The notes beneath the pieces were generated by a model that saw only the letters and a program-made list of their open reading frames with translations, did not search any database and was not told where the DNA came from. DNA of 23,971 bases from Porphyromonadaceae bacterium (lineage in GTDB: Bacteria; Bacteroidota; Bacteroidia; Bacteroidales; Paludibacteraceae). Below are positions 1 to 6,767 of this stretch, piece after piece (position 1 is the first letter of the stretch; every line of letters begins with the position of its first letter). The position numbers were made by a program, and so were the translations under genes. The stretch lies in assembly GCA_905372605.1 (NCBI GenBank), contig CAJPPQ010000005.1, forward strand, positions 1-23,971, given 5' to 3'.

Positions 1-1
1 T

Positions 2-271
2 CCCGACTTCAACTCCGAGAGGTGCTTTGCTTTCTTGCGTAAATGCGACGAAGAACTGCTGTTGATAGTGGCTAACTTCGCCGATACCGAACAACATCTG
101 CAAATAATTATCCCACAACACGCTTTCGATTTTTTACATATAACCCCGCAAGACAATACCGAAGCTGCCGACCTGCTGACCGGCGGAAGTATGAAGTTGG
201 TATTAAGTCCACATCGGGCTATGAGTGTAGACGTAGAGGCGTTTTGTGGTATAGTCTTAGCTATCAACTAA
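2..271 (+). CDS. Alpha-amylase family (GH13) glycosidase, C-terminal fragment
   Basis: The reading frame is open to the left edge of the window, so only the last 89 residues are present. They begin PDFNSERCFAFLRK and continue through LLLIVANFAD, the pattern of the start of the C-terminal beta-sandwich (domain C) that follows the catalytic barrel in Bacteroidetes alpha-amylases and related GH13 enzymes. The end, with a dLLtGG turn and alternating hydrophobic strands, fits the same domain. The catalytic barrel and its Asp/Glu residues lie outside the window, so substrate and localisation cannot be read. The stop codon lies 4 bp from the stop of the convergent HisG-like gene, leaving no room for a separate terminator. 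Family call is by recognition; the exact enzyme is unknown. Confidence 0.75.
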   Translation, partial: PDFNSERCFAFLRKCDEELLLIVANFADTEQHLQIIIPQHAFDFLHITPQDNTEAADLLTGGSMKLVLSPHRAMSVDVEAFCGIVLAIN

Positions 272-275
272 CAGT

Positions 276-1127
276 TTAGATTATCATCTTGGTAATATCG
301 TAAACTATTATTTTTTCGGCTTTTATCTCTTTGAGGTAGTGAGTGATATCCCACAATTGCTTCTCATCCATAACAGCCTGAATGCTAACTTTTTGTTGGT
401 CGTACGATGAGAGTACGATTATATTTTCGTCTATCTTGCGTATTTCGGCTACAAGTTTGTTTTTATTTTCCATACTGCACAAGATTTCGACTTTTATCTT
501 ATTACGTGCATTTTGTACAGCTTGTAAACGATAAATCAATTCATCCACAAATATATGGCGCTTCTCAAGGCTTATTTTGGGACTCGCTATCAATACCAAA
601 TGCGTCTCCATAATAACCTCTGCCATATAGTATTGCTTAGAATCCGTATTCTTGACAAGATCTACAAAACAATCTGCAATACCCAGCTCGACAGCATTTT
701 GAGGTGTTTTATCGAATATAATTGTAGTCCCTCTAATACGTTTCGACTTACAATATCGTTTTACCGTTTCGGGAACATTGGTTGCAATACGTTTGTTTGA
801 TAGCGACAATACATCTTTGTATTTCACTCCATTAGCAAAAAAGAAACATAAACTCGACGCAGCCTCCTCGAAAACATACAGTTTCTCGTAATCTTTTTCT
901 TGTTCACACAAAGAGAGGTCGTTCACAATAGCCAAATCATATAATCCATTTGCTATAGAGATAAATATATGATTATTATCGAGATACCTTATTTCCGATG
1001 GAAATCTGTCGGAATAAGAAATAGATTTTGATCTATCTCTGAAGTCTATGCTTAATCCGCTATGAGACAGATGAGTCTCTATATCCTTAGAAATCTGCAA
1101 CTCATCCGATATCGCTATTTTCAACAT
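276..1127 (-). CDS. Divergent HisG-like protein (ATP phosphoribosyltransferase fold, probable pseudoenzyme)
   Basis: The 283 residues match the length and layout of long-form HisG, the first enzyme of histidine synthesis: two periplasmic-binding-like lobes (about 1-205) and a PII/ACT-like regulatory domain (about 211-283, ending IIVYDITKMII, compare the usual GILVLPIEKMI). Recognisable remnants are GLYDLAIVND (61-70), RIATNVPE (113-120), ELGIADCFVDLV (147-158) and AEVIMETHLVLIAS (169-182). The usual KGRL near the N-terminus is SDEL (8-11), the GSVE-type stretch is TPQNAV (141-146), and the PRPP phosphate loop, normally STGTT or STGAT, is KNTDSK (159-164). Catalysis therefore looks lost while the regulatory domain is kept. 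No other his gene is adjacent; it is the third gene after hpt and the AsmA-like gene, 29 bp downstream. It could be a metabolite sensor or a fast-evolving HisG; function is inferred only. Confidence 0.72.
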   Translation of the reverse strand: MLKIAISDELQISKDIETHLSHSGLSIDFRDRSKSISYSDRFPSEIRYLDNNHIFISIANGLYDLAIVNDLSLCEQEKDYEKLYVFEEAASSLCFFFANGVKYKDVLSLSNKRIATNVPETVKRYCKSKRIRGTTIIFDKTPQNAVELGIADCFVDLVKNTDSKQYYMAEVIMETHLVLIASPKISLEKRHIFVDELIYRLQAVQNARNKIKVEILCSMENKNKLVAEIRKIDENIIVLSSYDQQKVSIQAVMDEKQLWDITHYLKEIKAEKIIVYDITKMII

Positions 1128-1156
1128 AAGTAATTGATATTATATAGTTTTGACTT

Positions 1157-4100
1157 CTACTGTTTCTTTACATTAGCTTTGAGAGCATCCGAAATCATCT
1201 TCTTAAGCTCTAATATTTGTCTTTGCGTAGCGTTTTGTTTTTCGGGTTTGAACATATTACTATACTTCAAATTCAATAGTTTGAGTTTCGATAGTCTCAA
1301 TCCGCCTGTTTTATTAGAGGTAAGGTCTACTCCGAGTTTTATCGGAGATATCGCTTCTGCCTTTATTTTGTAGTTCTGTGACAAATTGTAAATCCCCTGT
1401 AACACAACCTGATAGTTATCCATAGAGAATAGGAAAGGATACAACTCTACTTCATCGCGGAATACGGTCAATTCGACCGATAATGAATCTACTACGTTTT
1501 TGGTTCTCTTCTTGAACATCAGCATTTTTGCCATTTTATCGAATGTCTCGTTATCGAGCAATACGAGATTTTTTCCCTCAATGGCAGAAGCTCCTCTGAG
1601 GGTAGAATATTTTATATCGTAGTTCGATTTTAGATATGTCTCGGCTGCTATATGAAACTCGCCCTTGCCCGAAAAATATCGCAACATAGGAACGATAGTA
1701 TCTATCTGCGGAATCATTTTTATCAGCTTATCTACCTCTATATCAAGCAAATGAAAATCGAGCCCCACAAATAGATGATTTTTCCGTTCGGAGCGATATA
1801 TGGAAGTCAGCTGCATCTTGGCAGCCTCGCAAGTGAACCCCATCTGTTCGAGTACAAGCACACCGTCTTTGATCATAAGCTTTCCGCCCAAGTCGTAAAT
1901 GTCAGTCTCAAATATCTTTCCATGCGAAACATTGGTATTCAAGACCATATCGATATTCCAAGGAACCATAAACGGGTCTTTGTCGCCATCTTTTGCTTTT
2001 TCGGCAAGTGCCTCTTTCTGAACCGAATCTTTAGCTCCAAACCCACTTGCAATATCCATCAGCTCTTTGATATTGACCATATCTGATGTGAACGATAAAT
2101 CGGCTTTCAACATACCGTCGTTACGCATATAATCATCGATATTGGTTATTTTACCTGATAGATTGAAGTCGGAATTTTTAAGTATAAAACGGCTATTGTT
2201 TATAGTCAGATTATCGGGAGTGAGCGAAAAATCTACTATCGGCATACGTACTTTCTCTTTCAGCTCTTTTGTCTCTACACCTATATCGTTCATTTTCATA
2301 TTACAATAAGGAAGAAACTGTAAAAAAGCATTAGTCTGCGTATTATCATAGGTGATATTTCCATTCAAATCGACCTTAGACGATGTAACTCTCACATCTT
2401 TACCATATTCCACATCGAGCTGCGACGACACAAGAGCTATAATATATGTACTTAGCGTACTATTATGTTTCGATGGCACCATATAAAAATCACCATGCGG
2501 ATTAGTTACTTTTGCCACGATAGTATCTTTCTCTACATCAAGCATTGGTATATTGTAACTACAACGTACCGACATAGGTTGGCGACTATCGGTAACGTCC
2601 GATATTCCGAGATTTATCTTATGCGAGTGTACTCTGGCTTTCAACGTACCTATCTGCTCAAAATCGAGGCGGGCAGGGCGGTCGATACCTACTTCAATCA
2701 ATTCTTTAAACTTCGGATTTTTACGAGTCGAAGGAATCGATACGGCTATATTGGCTCTTGGGGCTTCTATCACGGTAGAGTCGTTGTACCTGATTGTTAG
2801 ATTCTTAGTATCTATATTACCGTTTAGTTTTATCTTTTTCATTCGTACCTCAGCGATATCGTCCAAAGTAAACGCTCCTTTAAGCTTGGCTACAGCATCG
2901 CCGTGTATTACAGCAGTTTGCGGAAGATACGATTTCAAATCATCGAAATTGAGGTTACCATTAAGAGCTATGTAGCACATTTGTCGTCCGGTAAGGTCGT
3001 TTATCGAACCGTTTGCTACCACCGACGATTTACCGAAACTAAGCTTCAACCGATTGATTTTAAGGTCCGATACCTTATCGTCTATCGTTGCCTGTAGCTG
3101 ACCGTTGATATTACGAAATGCCCACGGCAACCCCTTCTGCGAATATTTGGCATTTTCTATATTGATATCAGCCAATATTTTAGGGATAGTATCGCCATGC
3201 ATCTTACCTTTCGCTCTGGCAGAGAGGTCGAATCGGCCGTCGAAGGTCATTTTACTAAAATTCTTTTTGATATTGTCGGGCATAAGAGCCATAATATCTT
3301 TCACTTGCAGCACATCGGATTCTATTTTCACATCCATATCGATAGCCTGATTCTGCTTGCTAAGCCATCCCGATAGAGCGATTTTTTGATTTGCAAATTC
3401 TATAAAACCGCCCTTACCAAGATTCAATATAAAATCCTTAATATCAATATCCAACGGGAGGTCGACCGATAAATTTTGTTTTGCTACAAACGCACTATTG
3501 CCATACAACACATCGAGAGCCGATATGCCCAATCGTACATTACCATTGATTTTATTATTGTTTTTATTGCCTTTCAGATTGAAAGACAACGCCTCCATTG
3601 CGGTTTCCAACCGAGTGGAATCGTGCATTTCGAAGGCTATGCCTTGAGCATCGGCGTTTAGATTTATATCGCCATTCGATTGATTAATAGTAGCCACAAG
3701 CGACAGCCCCAAGTTGTTTATCTGAGTGTTTATACCCGATTGCTTATCGCAATAATCGATACGAACATCGGCAAGGCTCATTTTGTGTAATTCGAGAAAA
3801 TCGAAAGGCATTTTGAACTCAGTCGTATCCTTTTGGGTACTATCTGTAGCGAAAACATCGAAATTACTTCTACCCGTACTATCGGTATATAGGTTTACAA
3901 AACCTTTTTCGAGAGATATACTATTTATTATCAACTCATTATCGAACAAATACTTTATCGGATTAACCTCACCTTTAAGACAATCGATATGTAGCAAAGT
4001 ATCTGATTTAGAACCTTGTATATGGTTGGTTAATGTAAATTGATTGATCTTTATATTGAAATTCGGGAAGGTCGAAAAAAATGTAAGTTCTACTTCGTCG

Positions 4101-4261
4101 AGCTGCGATTGGCAACGAATATTTTTCTGTAAGATATCTCTTACAATTGGAGTAAGTCGTTGTGGCGTAAATACGAACCAAACGACTATAGTAATAGCTA
4201 TCAACAATATAGCTAAAACCGAACCGAGTGATACGAGTGTGATTTTTACAGGCTTTTTCAT
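1157..4261 (-). CDS. AsmA-like family protein (envelope/lipid transport)
   Basis: This 1034-residue protein starts with a short basic stretch and one transmembrane helix (about 7-30, TLVSLGSVLAILLIAITIVV), followed by a long beta-rich periplasmic region. That is the layout of Bacteroidetes AsmA-like proteins, which belong to the family of bridge-like, lipid-conducting proteins implicated in outer-membrane lipid homeostasis. The N-terminal block (VRDILQKNIRCQSQLDEVEL, then TFFSTFPNFNIKI and SLEKGFVNLYTDSTGRSNFDVF-like text) is the typical AsmA entry segment, and repeated strand patterns around residues 480-760 fit the repeating beta-groove. It lies 14 bp downstream of hpt and 29 bp upstream of the HisG-like gene, so the three are probably cotranscribed. 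The specific lipid or partner cannot be deduced. Family assignment is solid; precise role is not. Confidence 0.85.
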   Translation of the reverse strand: MKKPVKITLVSLGSVLAILLIAITIVVWFVFTPQRLTPIVRDILQKNIRCQSQLDEVELTFFSTFPNFNIKINQFTLTNHIQGSKSDTLLHIDCLKGEVNPIKYLFDNELIINSISLEKGFVNLYTDSTGRSNFDVFATDSTQKDTTEFKMPFDFLELHKMSLADVRIDYCDKQSGINTQINNLGLSLVATINQSNGDINLNADAQGIAFEMHDSTRLETAMEALSFNLKGNKNNNKINGNVRLGISALDVLYGNSAFVAKQNLSVDLPLDIDIKDFILNLGKGGFIEFANQKIALSGWLSKQNQAIDMDVKIESDVLQVKDIMALMPDNIKKNFSKMTFDGRFDLSARAKGKMHGDTIPKILADINIENAKYSQKGLPWAFRNINGQLQATIDDKVSDLKINRLKLSFGKSSVVANGSINDLTGRQMCYIALNGNLNFDDLKSYLPQTAVIHGDAVAKLKGAFTLDDIAEVRMKKIKLNGNIDTKNLTIRYNDSTVIEAPRANIAVSIPSTRKNPKFKELIEVGIDRPARLDFEQIGTLKARVHSHKINLGISDVTDSRQPMSVRCSYNIPMLDVEKDTIVAKVTNPHGDFYMVPSKHNSTLSTYIIALVSSQLDVEYGKDVRVTSSKVDLNGNITYDNTQTNAFLQFLPYCNMKMNDIGVETKELKEKVRMPIVDFSLTPDNLTINNSRFILKNSDFNLSGKITNIDDYMRNDGMLKADLSFTSDMVNIKELMDIASGFGAKDSVQKEALAEKAKDGDKDPFMVPWNIDMVLNTNVSHGKIFETDIYDLGGKLMIKDGVLVLEQMGFTCEAAKMQLTSIYRSERKNHLFVGLDFHLLDIEVDKLIKMIPQIDTIVPMLRYFSGKGEFHIAAETYLKSNYDIKYSTLRGASAIEGKNLVLLDNETFDKMAKMLMFKKRTKNVVDSLSVELTVFRDEVELYPFLFSMDNYQVVLQGIYNLSQNYKIKAEAISPIKLGVDLTSNKTGGLRLSKLKLLNLKYSNMFKPEKQNATQRQILELKKMISDALKANVKKQ

Positions 4262-4275
4262 TGGATATCAGTTTT

Positions 4276-4815
4276 TTATTCGACAACAGTATAAATATCT
4301 CTTAGATTACGTCCATATCCGTCGTAATCAAGACCATATCCCACTATAAAGTCATTGGGAATCTCCATAGCCACATAGTCGAGCGAAATATTGTGTTGTA
4401 TGGCTCCGGGTTTGAAAAACAGTGTGGCGATGCGTATTTTTCCCGCACCTCTATTTTGCACTATCTCAAGCACTTTCGACATAGTTTGCCCCGAATCTAC
4501 CAAATCTTCGACCACCACTATAGTTCTGCCTTTTAGATTCTCTTTGAGTCCGATAAGTTCGAGCATTTCTCCCGACGAAGATGTGCCGTGATACGAGGCA
4601 ATCTTTACAAACGATATTTCGCAAGGGAAGTCTATACGCTTCATAAGGTCGGAAGCAAACATAAACGAACCGTTTAATATCGAGATAAACAAGGGGTTAT
4701 CATCTCTAAGATCGGTATTAATCTTTTCGGCAATCTTATCTATCGACGATATGATAGTTTCTTCAGGAATCGATTTCTTGAATGTCTTATCTAATATCTT
4801 TATTGTATCATTCAT
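4276..4815 (-). CDS. hpt: Hypoxanthine phosphoribosyltransferase
   Basis: The 179 residues are the usual size for this purine-salvage enzyme, which joins PRPP to hypoxanthine (often also guanine) to give IMP/GMP in the cytoplasm. The type I PRPP-binding motif is VVEDLVDSGQTM (101-112) with its two acidic residues. The purine-specificity segment FKPGA (134-138) and the C-terminal signature VGYGLDYDGYGRNLRDIY (158-175) are intact, as is the flexible-loop serine/tyrosine region KIASYHGT (71-78). The ATG at 4815 is the first in frame and sits about 50 bp from a near-perfect Bacteroides-type promoter, so hpt heads the operon with the AsmA-like and HisG-like genes. Confidence in enzyme class is high; substrate range is not resolved. 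Confidence 0.95.
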   Translation of the reverse strand: MNDTIKILDKTFKKSIPEETIISSIDKIAEKINTDLRDDNPLFISILNGSFMFASDLMKRIDFPCEISFVKIASYHGTSSSGEMLELIGLKENLKGRTIVVVEDLVDSGQTMSKVLEIVQNRGAGKIRIATLFFKPGAIQHNISLDYVAMEIPNDFIVGYGLDYDGYGRNLRDIYTVVE

Positions 4816-4868
4816 AATATAATGAGTATTAGCAGTAATATTCGATGATATACTATTATTTTAAAGTT

Positions 4869-4899
4869 CAAAAGTACAAAAAAATAACACTGCGACAAA
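4869..4899 (-). promoter_or_regulatory. Bacteroides-type promoter of the hpt operon
   Basis: On the minus strand a TTTG (-33 element, 4899-4896) is followed after exactly 19 bp by TACTTTTG (4876-4869), matching the TAnnTTTG -7 element of the Bacteroidetes housekeeping sigma factor. The hpt start codon is about 54 bp downstream. Spacing and both boxes match the consensus, which also supports the host phylum. Confidence 0.85.
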
Positions 4900-5000
4900 T
4901 ATCATTCTCCCAACCCAATAAAAAACAAGCACAAGACACTGATTAAAAGAGATTTAAATTATTTCCTCGTAATTTATATTTCGATAAAATAGAATAAGTC

Positions 5001-5031
5001 TTTCGTTATTGAGAAAAAAGTAGTACTTTTG
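5001..5031 (+). promoter_or_regulatory. Bacteroides-type promoter of tRNA-Lys
   Basis: TTTC at 5001-5004 (one base off the TTTG -33 consensus) and TACTTTTG at 5024-5031 (a match to TAnnTTTG) are separated by 19 bp. The -7 element ends 22 bp before the first base of the mature tRNA, giving a short 5' leader as expected. Confidence 0.8.
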
Positions 5032-5053
5032 CACTCCATTTTTTATGGATATT

Positions 5054-5126
5054 GTCTTCGTAGCTCAGTTGGTAGAGCAACTGACTCTTAATCAGTGGGT
5101 CCAGGGTTCGAGTCCCTGCGAGGACA
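5054..5126 (+). tRNA. tRNA-Lys (anticodon CTT)
   Basis: A full cloverleaf can be folded: acceptor GTCTTCG pairs with CGAGGAC (one G-U), D arm GCTC/GAGC with an AGTTGGTA loop, anticodon stem ACTGA/TCAGT around loop CTCTTAA, giving anticodon CTT for codon AAG, and T arm CAGGG/CCCTG with loop TTCGAGT. The discriminator base is A5126 and CCA is not encoded. The 3' end faces an integrase gene, making it the likely phage attachment target. Confidence 0.95.
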
Positions 5127-5134
5127 CAACACCG

Positions 5135-5158
5135 AAAGCCCTATTATCAGGGCTTTTT
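5135..5158 (+). terminator. Intrinsic terminator after tRNA-Lys
   Basis: AAAGCCCT and AGGGCTTT form an 8-bp stem around the loop ATTATC, and the 3' arm runs into a T tract (TTTTT). It lies 9 bp after the tRNA and would end the tRNA transcript before the integrase. Confidence 0.8.
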
Positions 5159-5221
5159 ATTATGACACATTTTTTAGCGTAGTCGAAAAGGGGAAAATAA
5201 TTTCGCTGTTTTTATCAAAAA

Positions 5222-5242
5222 AAATTACAAATAAATTACAAA
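5222..5242 (+). repeat. Two direct copies of AAATTACAAA before the integrase
   Basis: The 10-mer AAATTACAAA occurs at 5222-5231 and again at 5233-5242, an 11-bp period close to one helical turn, ending 6 bp before the integrase ATG. It could be an arm-type integrase site or an autoregulatory site; in such AT-rich sequence chance is also possible. Confidence 0.35.
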
Positions 5243-5248
5243 CTCAAT

Positions 5249-6421
5249 ATGGCTACTTTCACTCCAGTCACAAGGACCAACAAGGAATTTAACGCTGTAT
5301 ATATTCGTATATCGGCTCGTTCGACGACCGACTATATTAGGACATCATACTTAATACATAAGTCAAACATCAATAAGCGAAACGAGATTACGGACAATAT
5401 CATATTAGCCAACTGTTACAGTCAGATTAAGGAATATATAGGCAAACTTGCCGAATACAACTCAGAGTCTTGGACTGCAAAAGAGATTAAGAATCTGCTA
5501 CTCTCCGATAAACAAGGAATATCTTTCTCTAAATTTGCAGATAAGTACATCGGTAAAATGTATAATGAGCACAGAGATAAATCTGTTGCTAACTATCGTA
5601 CTGCCATTAGGTCGTTAAGTCTATTCTTAGGTAAAAACGACATTATGTTCTCCGACATTACTTCGTCTACCATCCGCAAGTGGGTCGATGCTCTTTCGCA
5701 TACTAAACGGGCAAAGAATATGTATCCTATCTGCATTCAGAAACTCTTTGAGGAGGGCTGTCTCGAATATAACGACTACGATAAGAATATTATAAAAATA
5801 CCACATCAGCCATTCAGGGCAGTAAAGATACCCAAAGTAGATGTACCCGAACCCAGAGCAGTAGGTCCAGATGTTATAAAACAGATTTTGTCCGCGACTC
5901 CAATATATACCCGCGAACAGTTAGCTATCGATGTCTGTCTTATGATTATATCTCTGGCGGGCATCAATACGGTCGACCTTTATAAGATGGATACTTCTTG
6001 TCTAAAAGGAGACAAACTATGCTACAACCGTGCAAAGACAAAAAGCACAAGACCCGACAAGGCTTATATCGAGATTGCTATACCCGAGCATATACGATAT
6101 TTGATTGATGTCTATAAGGGTAAGGATCACCTCTTCAACTTCGCCGAACAATACCATACGCCCGACTACTTCTCTACTGCCATAAACAAAGGATTATTGT
6201 CCGTATGTACTCGATACAATCTACCTAAGGTTACTACTTATGTATTCCGACACTCGTGGGCTACAATAGCTCAAAACGTCTGTGGATTTTCTACAGAGCA
6301 AATCGCTTTCGCTCTAAATCACACATCGGCACATAAGGTTACTATGGGATACATCAAAAAAGATTTCTCCGTTATAGACCGAATGAACGAAGCGGTATGG
6401 CAAGTTATCTCCGATTATTGA
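5249..6421 (+). CDS. int: Tyrosine-recombinase integrase
   Basis: The 390 residues have the three-part layout of phage integrases: an N-terminal arm-binding region (about 1-80), a SAM-like core-binding domain (about 90-180, ISFSKFADKYIGKMY onward) and a catalytic domain (about 205-390). Visible catalytic residues are the beta-hairpin lysine in NRAKTKST (K263), R334 in YVFRHSWATI, H358 in LNHTS and the nucleophile Y368 in TMGYIKKDF. Two positions are unusual: the first arginine of the canonical GxRxxEL box is N240 (AGINTVDLYKM) and the histidine of the HxxR box is Y331. Both changes are, to my knowledge, seen in Bacteroidetes phage-type integrases, so inactivity is not implied. It lies 122 bp from the tRNA-Lys 3' end. 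Its last 7 bp overlap the 3' end of the opposing late operon. Confidence 0.92.
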   Translation: MATFTPVTRTNKEFNAVYIRISARSTTDYIRTSYLIHKSNINKRNEITDNIILANCYSQIKEYIGKLAEYNSESWTAKEIKNLLLSDKQGISFSKFADKYIGKMYNEHRDKSVANYRTAIRSLSLFLGKNDIMFSDITSSTIRKWVDALSHTKRAKNMYPICIQKLFEEGCLEYNDYDKNIIKIPHQPFRAVKIPKVDVPEPRAVGPDVIKQILSATPIYTREQLAIDVCLMIISLAGINTVDLYKMDTSCLKGDKLCYNRAKTKSTRPDKAYIEIAIPEHIRYLIDVYKGKDHLFNFAEQYHTPDYFSTAINKGLLSVCTRYNLPKVTTYVFRHSWATIAQNVCGFSTEQIAFALNHTSAHKVTMGYIKKDFSVIDRMNEAVWQVISDY

Positions 6422-6762
6422 GGTAGTTCGCTCCGCACCCCGAAACTTGTCAGTAACCTATCGAACTGTATACTTACATTGTTCTTTGTATCATCTGTCT
6501 TCGCCTCAGCTTTTGGTATTAGATATGGTATTATCTTTATATAAAATTCCAATAGCACTTCAGGCGGTAGGCTCTTTACTTTATCTATGTTTAGATACTC
6601 AGACACTATCACATCAGATAGTGTCTCAAAAATATGCAGCAATATTTCCTTGCTCTCTTTGGTCAATTTGTTGGGTATCCCTTTCGGTCTGCCTTTGGGG
6701 TTGTTTGTTACCCCCTTCGGAGGTCCAGGTTTCTTTTGAGTCTTTGTATCTTTTTTTTCCAT
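6415..6762 (-). CDS. DUF5681-like small phage protein, candidate small terminase subunit
   Basis: The 115-residue protein begins with a basic stretch rich in Lys, Pro and Gly, including the signature NNPKGRPKGIPNKLTKE (about 20-36), an AT-hook-like motif at the start of DUF5681-type proteins. A helical segment follows, with LPPEVLLEFYIKIIPYLIPK (65-84). In Bacteroidetes phages this motif order (basic N-terminus, then LpPe...d.y.kllpYviPK) is common near packaging genes and is usually taken as a small terminase or DNA-binding protein. Here it is the last gene of the late operon, 5 bp after the hub gene and about 14.5 kb from TerL on the opposite strand, which weakens the terminase idea. Its stop overlaps the integrase end. 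Confidence 0.65.
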   Translation of the reverse strand: MEKKDTKTQKKPGPPKGVTNNPKGRPKGIPNKLTKESKEILLHIFETLSDVIVSEYLNIDKVKSLPPEVLLEFYIKIIPYLIPKAEAKTDDTKNNVSIQFDRLLTSFGVRSELPQ

Positions 6763-6767
6763 AATCG

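Noticed and set aside
276..1127. Ordinary functional HisG call
   Set aside because: Motifs for PRPP binding are replaced and no his operon surrounds the gene, so I report a HisG-like protein and not the enzyme with its symbol.
2465..2800. Long plus-strand frames inside the AsmA-like gene and in the hub gene
   Set aside because: They oppose well-supported coding sequence and show no domain or start signal; they are shadows.
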